Assembly: GCF_014647655.1 (NCBI RefSeq)
Contig: NZ_BMPP01000012.1
Coordinates: 62,001-126,000 of the forward strand
Source: Deinococcus malanensis
GTDB taxonomy: Bacteria; Deinococcota; Deinococci; Deinococcales; Deinococcaceae
Length of the DNA stretch: 64,000 bases
Direction of reading: 5' to 3'
A program made the position numbers and the translations under genes. Shown piece by piece: positions 63,626 through 64,000 of the stretch; position 1 is the stretch's first letter; each line of letters begins with the position of its first letter. Below the pieces are notes generated by a model. The model had not been told where the DNA came from. It saw nothing but the letters and a program-made list of their open reading frames with translations, and ran no database searches.

Positions 63626-64000
63626 TCAGTCCCAGTCCCAGTCGCGCCAGTCGCTGGGTCTGGCCTCCGTGGGTTTACTGGGGGCCGTCTGGGCACCTGA
63701 CCCCGGGTACCACGGATATGTCGCTGCCAATGCCTGATCTAGCCGCTTGCGAAGCAGGGTCGCCAGCACGGCCGACTCGCGGACGGTTACGCGGCCGATT
63801 TCCTGCTCCAACCGGGTTTGAACCCGCTCCAGTTCCCGCAGGTAAGGCTCGCGGGCCTTGCGTACCGCGCCCTTGCGCAGGGGCTCCGGATGCACCACTG
63901 GAACGTATGATCCGGCCGCCGCTTCCAGCAGGCCGGCTCGCCGGGCTTCACGGACCTCCCGGGCCTGCTCGGCGCGGGCACGGGCGTCGGCGGCTCGGGC
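63626..64000 (-). CDS. Partial basic helical protein at the right edge
   Basis: The minus-strand frame is open from the window edge to the stop at 63626-63628. The visible 124 codons end in a charged, helical stretch (RVQTRLEQEIGRVTVRESAVL) and a Trp/Asp-rich tail (WRDWDWD). Arg/Ala-rich residues precede it. A GTG at 63898 is in frame but the upstream frame continues, so the N terminus is probably outside. No family recognised. Confidence 0.5.
   Translation of the reverse strand, partial: ARAADARARAEQAREVREARRAGLLEAAAGSYVPVVHPEPLRKGAVRKAREPYLRELERVQTRLEQEIGRVTVRESAVLATLLRKRLDQALAATYPWYPGSGAQTAPSKPTEARPSDWRDWDWD

Overview
This 64 kb window is a stretch of bacterial chromosome of high GC content. 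It almost certainly comes from a Deinococcus (Deinococcota). The grounds are: [LysW]-aminoadipate kinase (LysZ, the Thermus/Deinococcus lysine route), a fused SecDF, a FemAB-type interpeptide-bridge transferase, a MinC/MreB/FtsEX cell-shape set, and above all the promoter style. About two dozen genes have a -10 hexamer of the form TANNNT lying 5-9 nt upstream of the start codon with no leader between them. Genome-wide leaderless mRNA of this type is established for Deinococcus. I saw no tRNA, rRNA, CRISPR array, transposase or phage block; this is mostly core genome.

Layout. 1-3.2 kb: partial GMC oxidoreductase, argJ, a membrane protein and a degenerate AroE-like protein, three of them with leaderless signals. 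3.6-14.2 kb: a secreted/lipoprotein hydrolase and a peptide/amino-sugar utilisation block. That block holds an oligopeptide ABC binding protein plus two permeases, a GH20 hexosaminidase, an orphan sugar-binding protein and a GH3 NagZ-like enzyme; no ABC ATPase is present. 14.3-22.7 kb: DegV, a 3-hydroxyisobutyrate-dehydrogenase-family enzyme, an SPFH protein, a YchJ protein, a TrmH methyltransferase, a response regulator, DinB, GNAT and MBL proteins. 22.9-31.9 kb: argC, secDF, the rimP-nusA-ylxR-infB transcription/translation operon with a leader terminator, and minC.

32-43.5 kb: S1-domain protein, HtrA protease, lysZ, ispH-DUF1294, a PlsY-like/acyl-ACP-reductase-like fusion, a DUF4388 protein, bifunctional NAD(P)HX repair enzyme, TPR protein, rsmA and a PfkB kinase. 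43.6-50.2 kb (minus strand): mreB, fabZ and a tightly overlapping four-gene envelope operon (LptF-like permease, glycosyltransferase, polysaccharide deacetylase, methyltransferase). 50.2-64 kb: acyl-CoA dehydrogenase behind a palindromic operator, ilvD, a SurA/PpiC foldase, FemX-like transferase, rpsP-khpA-rimM-trmD, the ftsE-ftsX-envC operon divergent from ctpA, and a partial gene at the right edge.

The most unusual item is the fusion at 36653-38326. A PlsY-like membrane domain with altered catalytic motifs is joined to a domain resembling cyanobacterial fatty acyl-ACP reductase, including its catalytic cysteine. Deinococcus is known to make phosphoglycolipids with an alkylamine head group, so this protein is a candidate source of the fatty aldehyde precursor (inference). 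Other notable signals are an intrinsic terminator between the promoter and rimP in the nusA operon, an 11-codon leaderless mini-ORF overlapping the S1 gene start, and a palindrome abutting the acyl-CoA dehydrogenase promoter.
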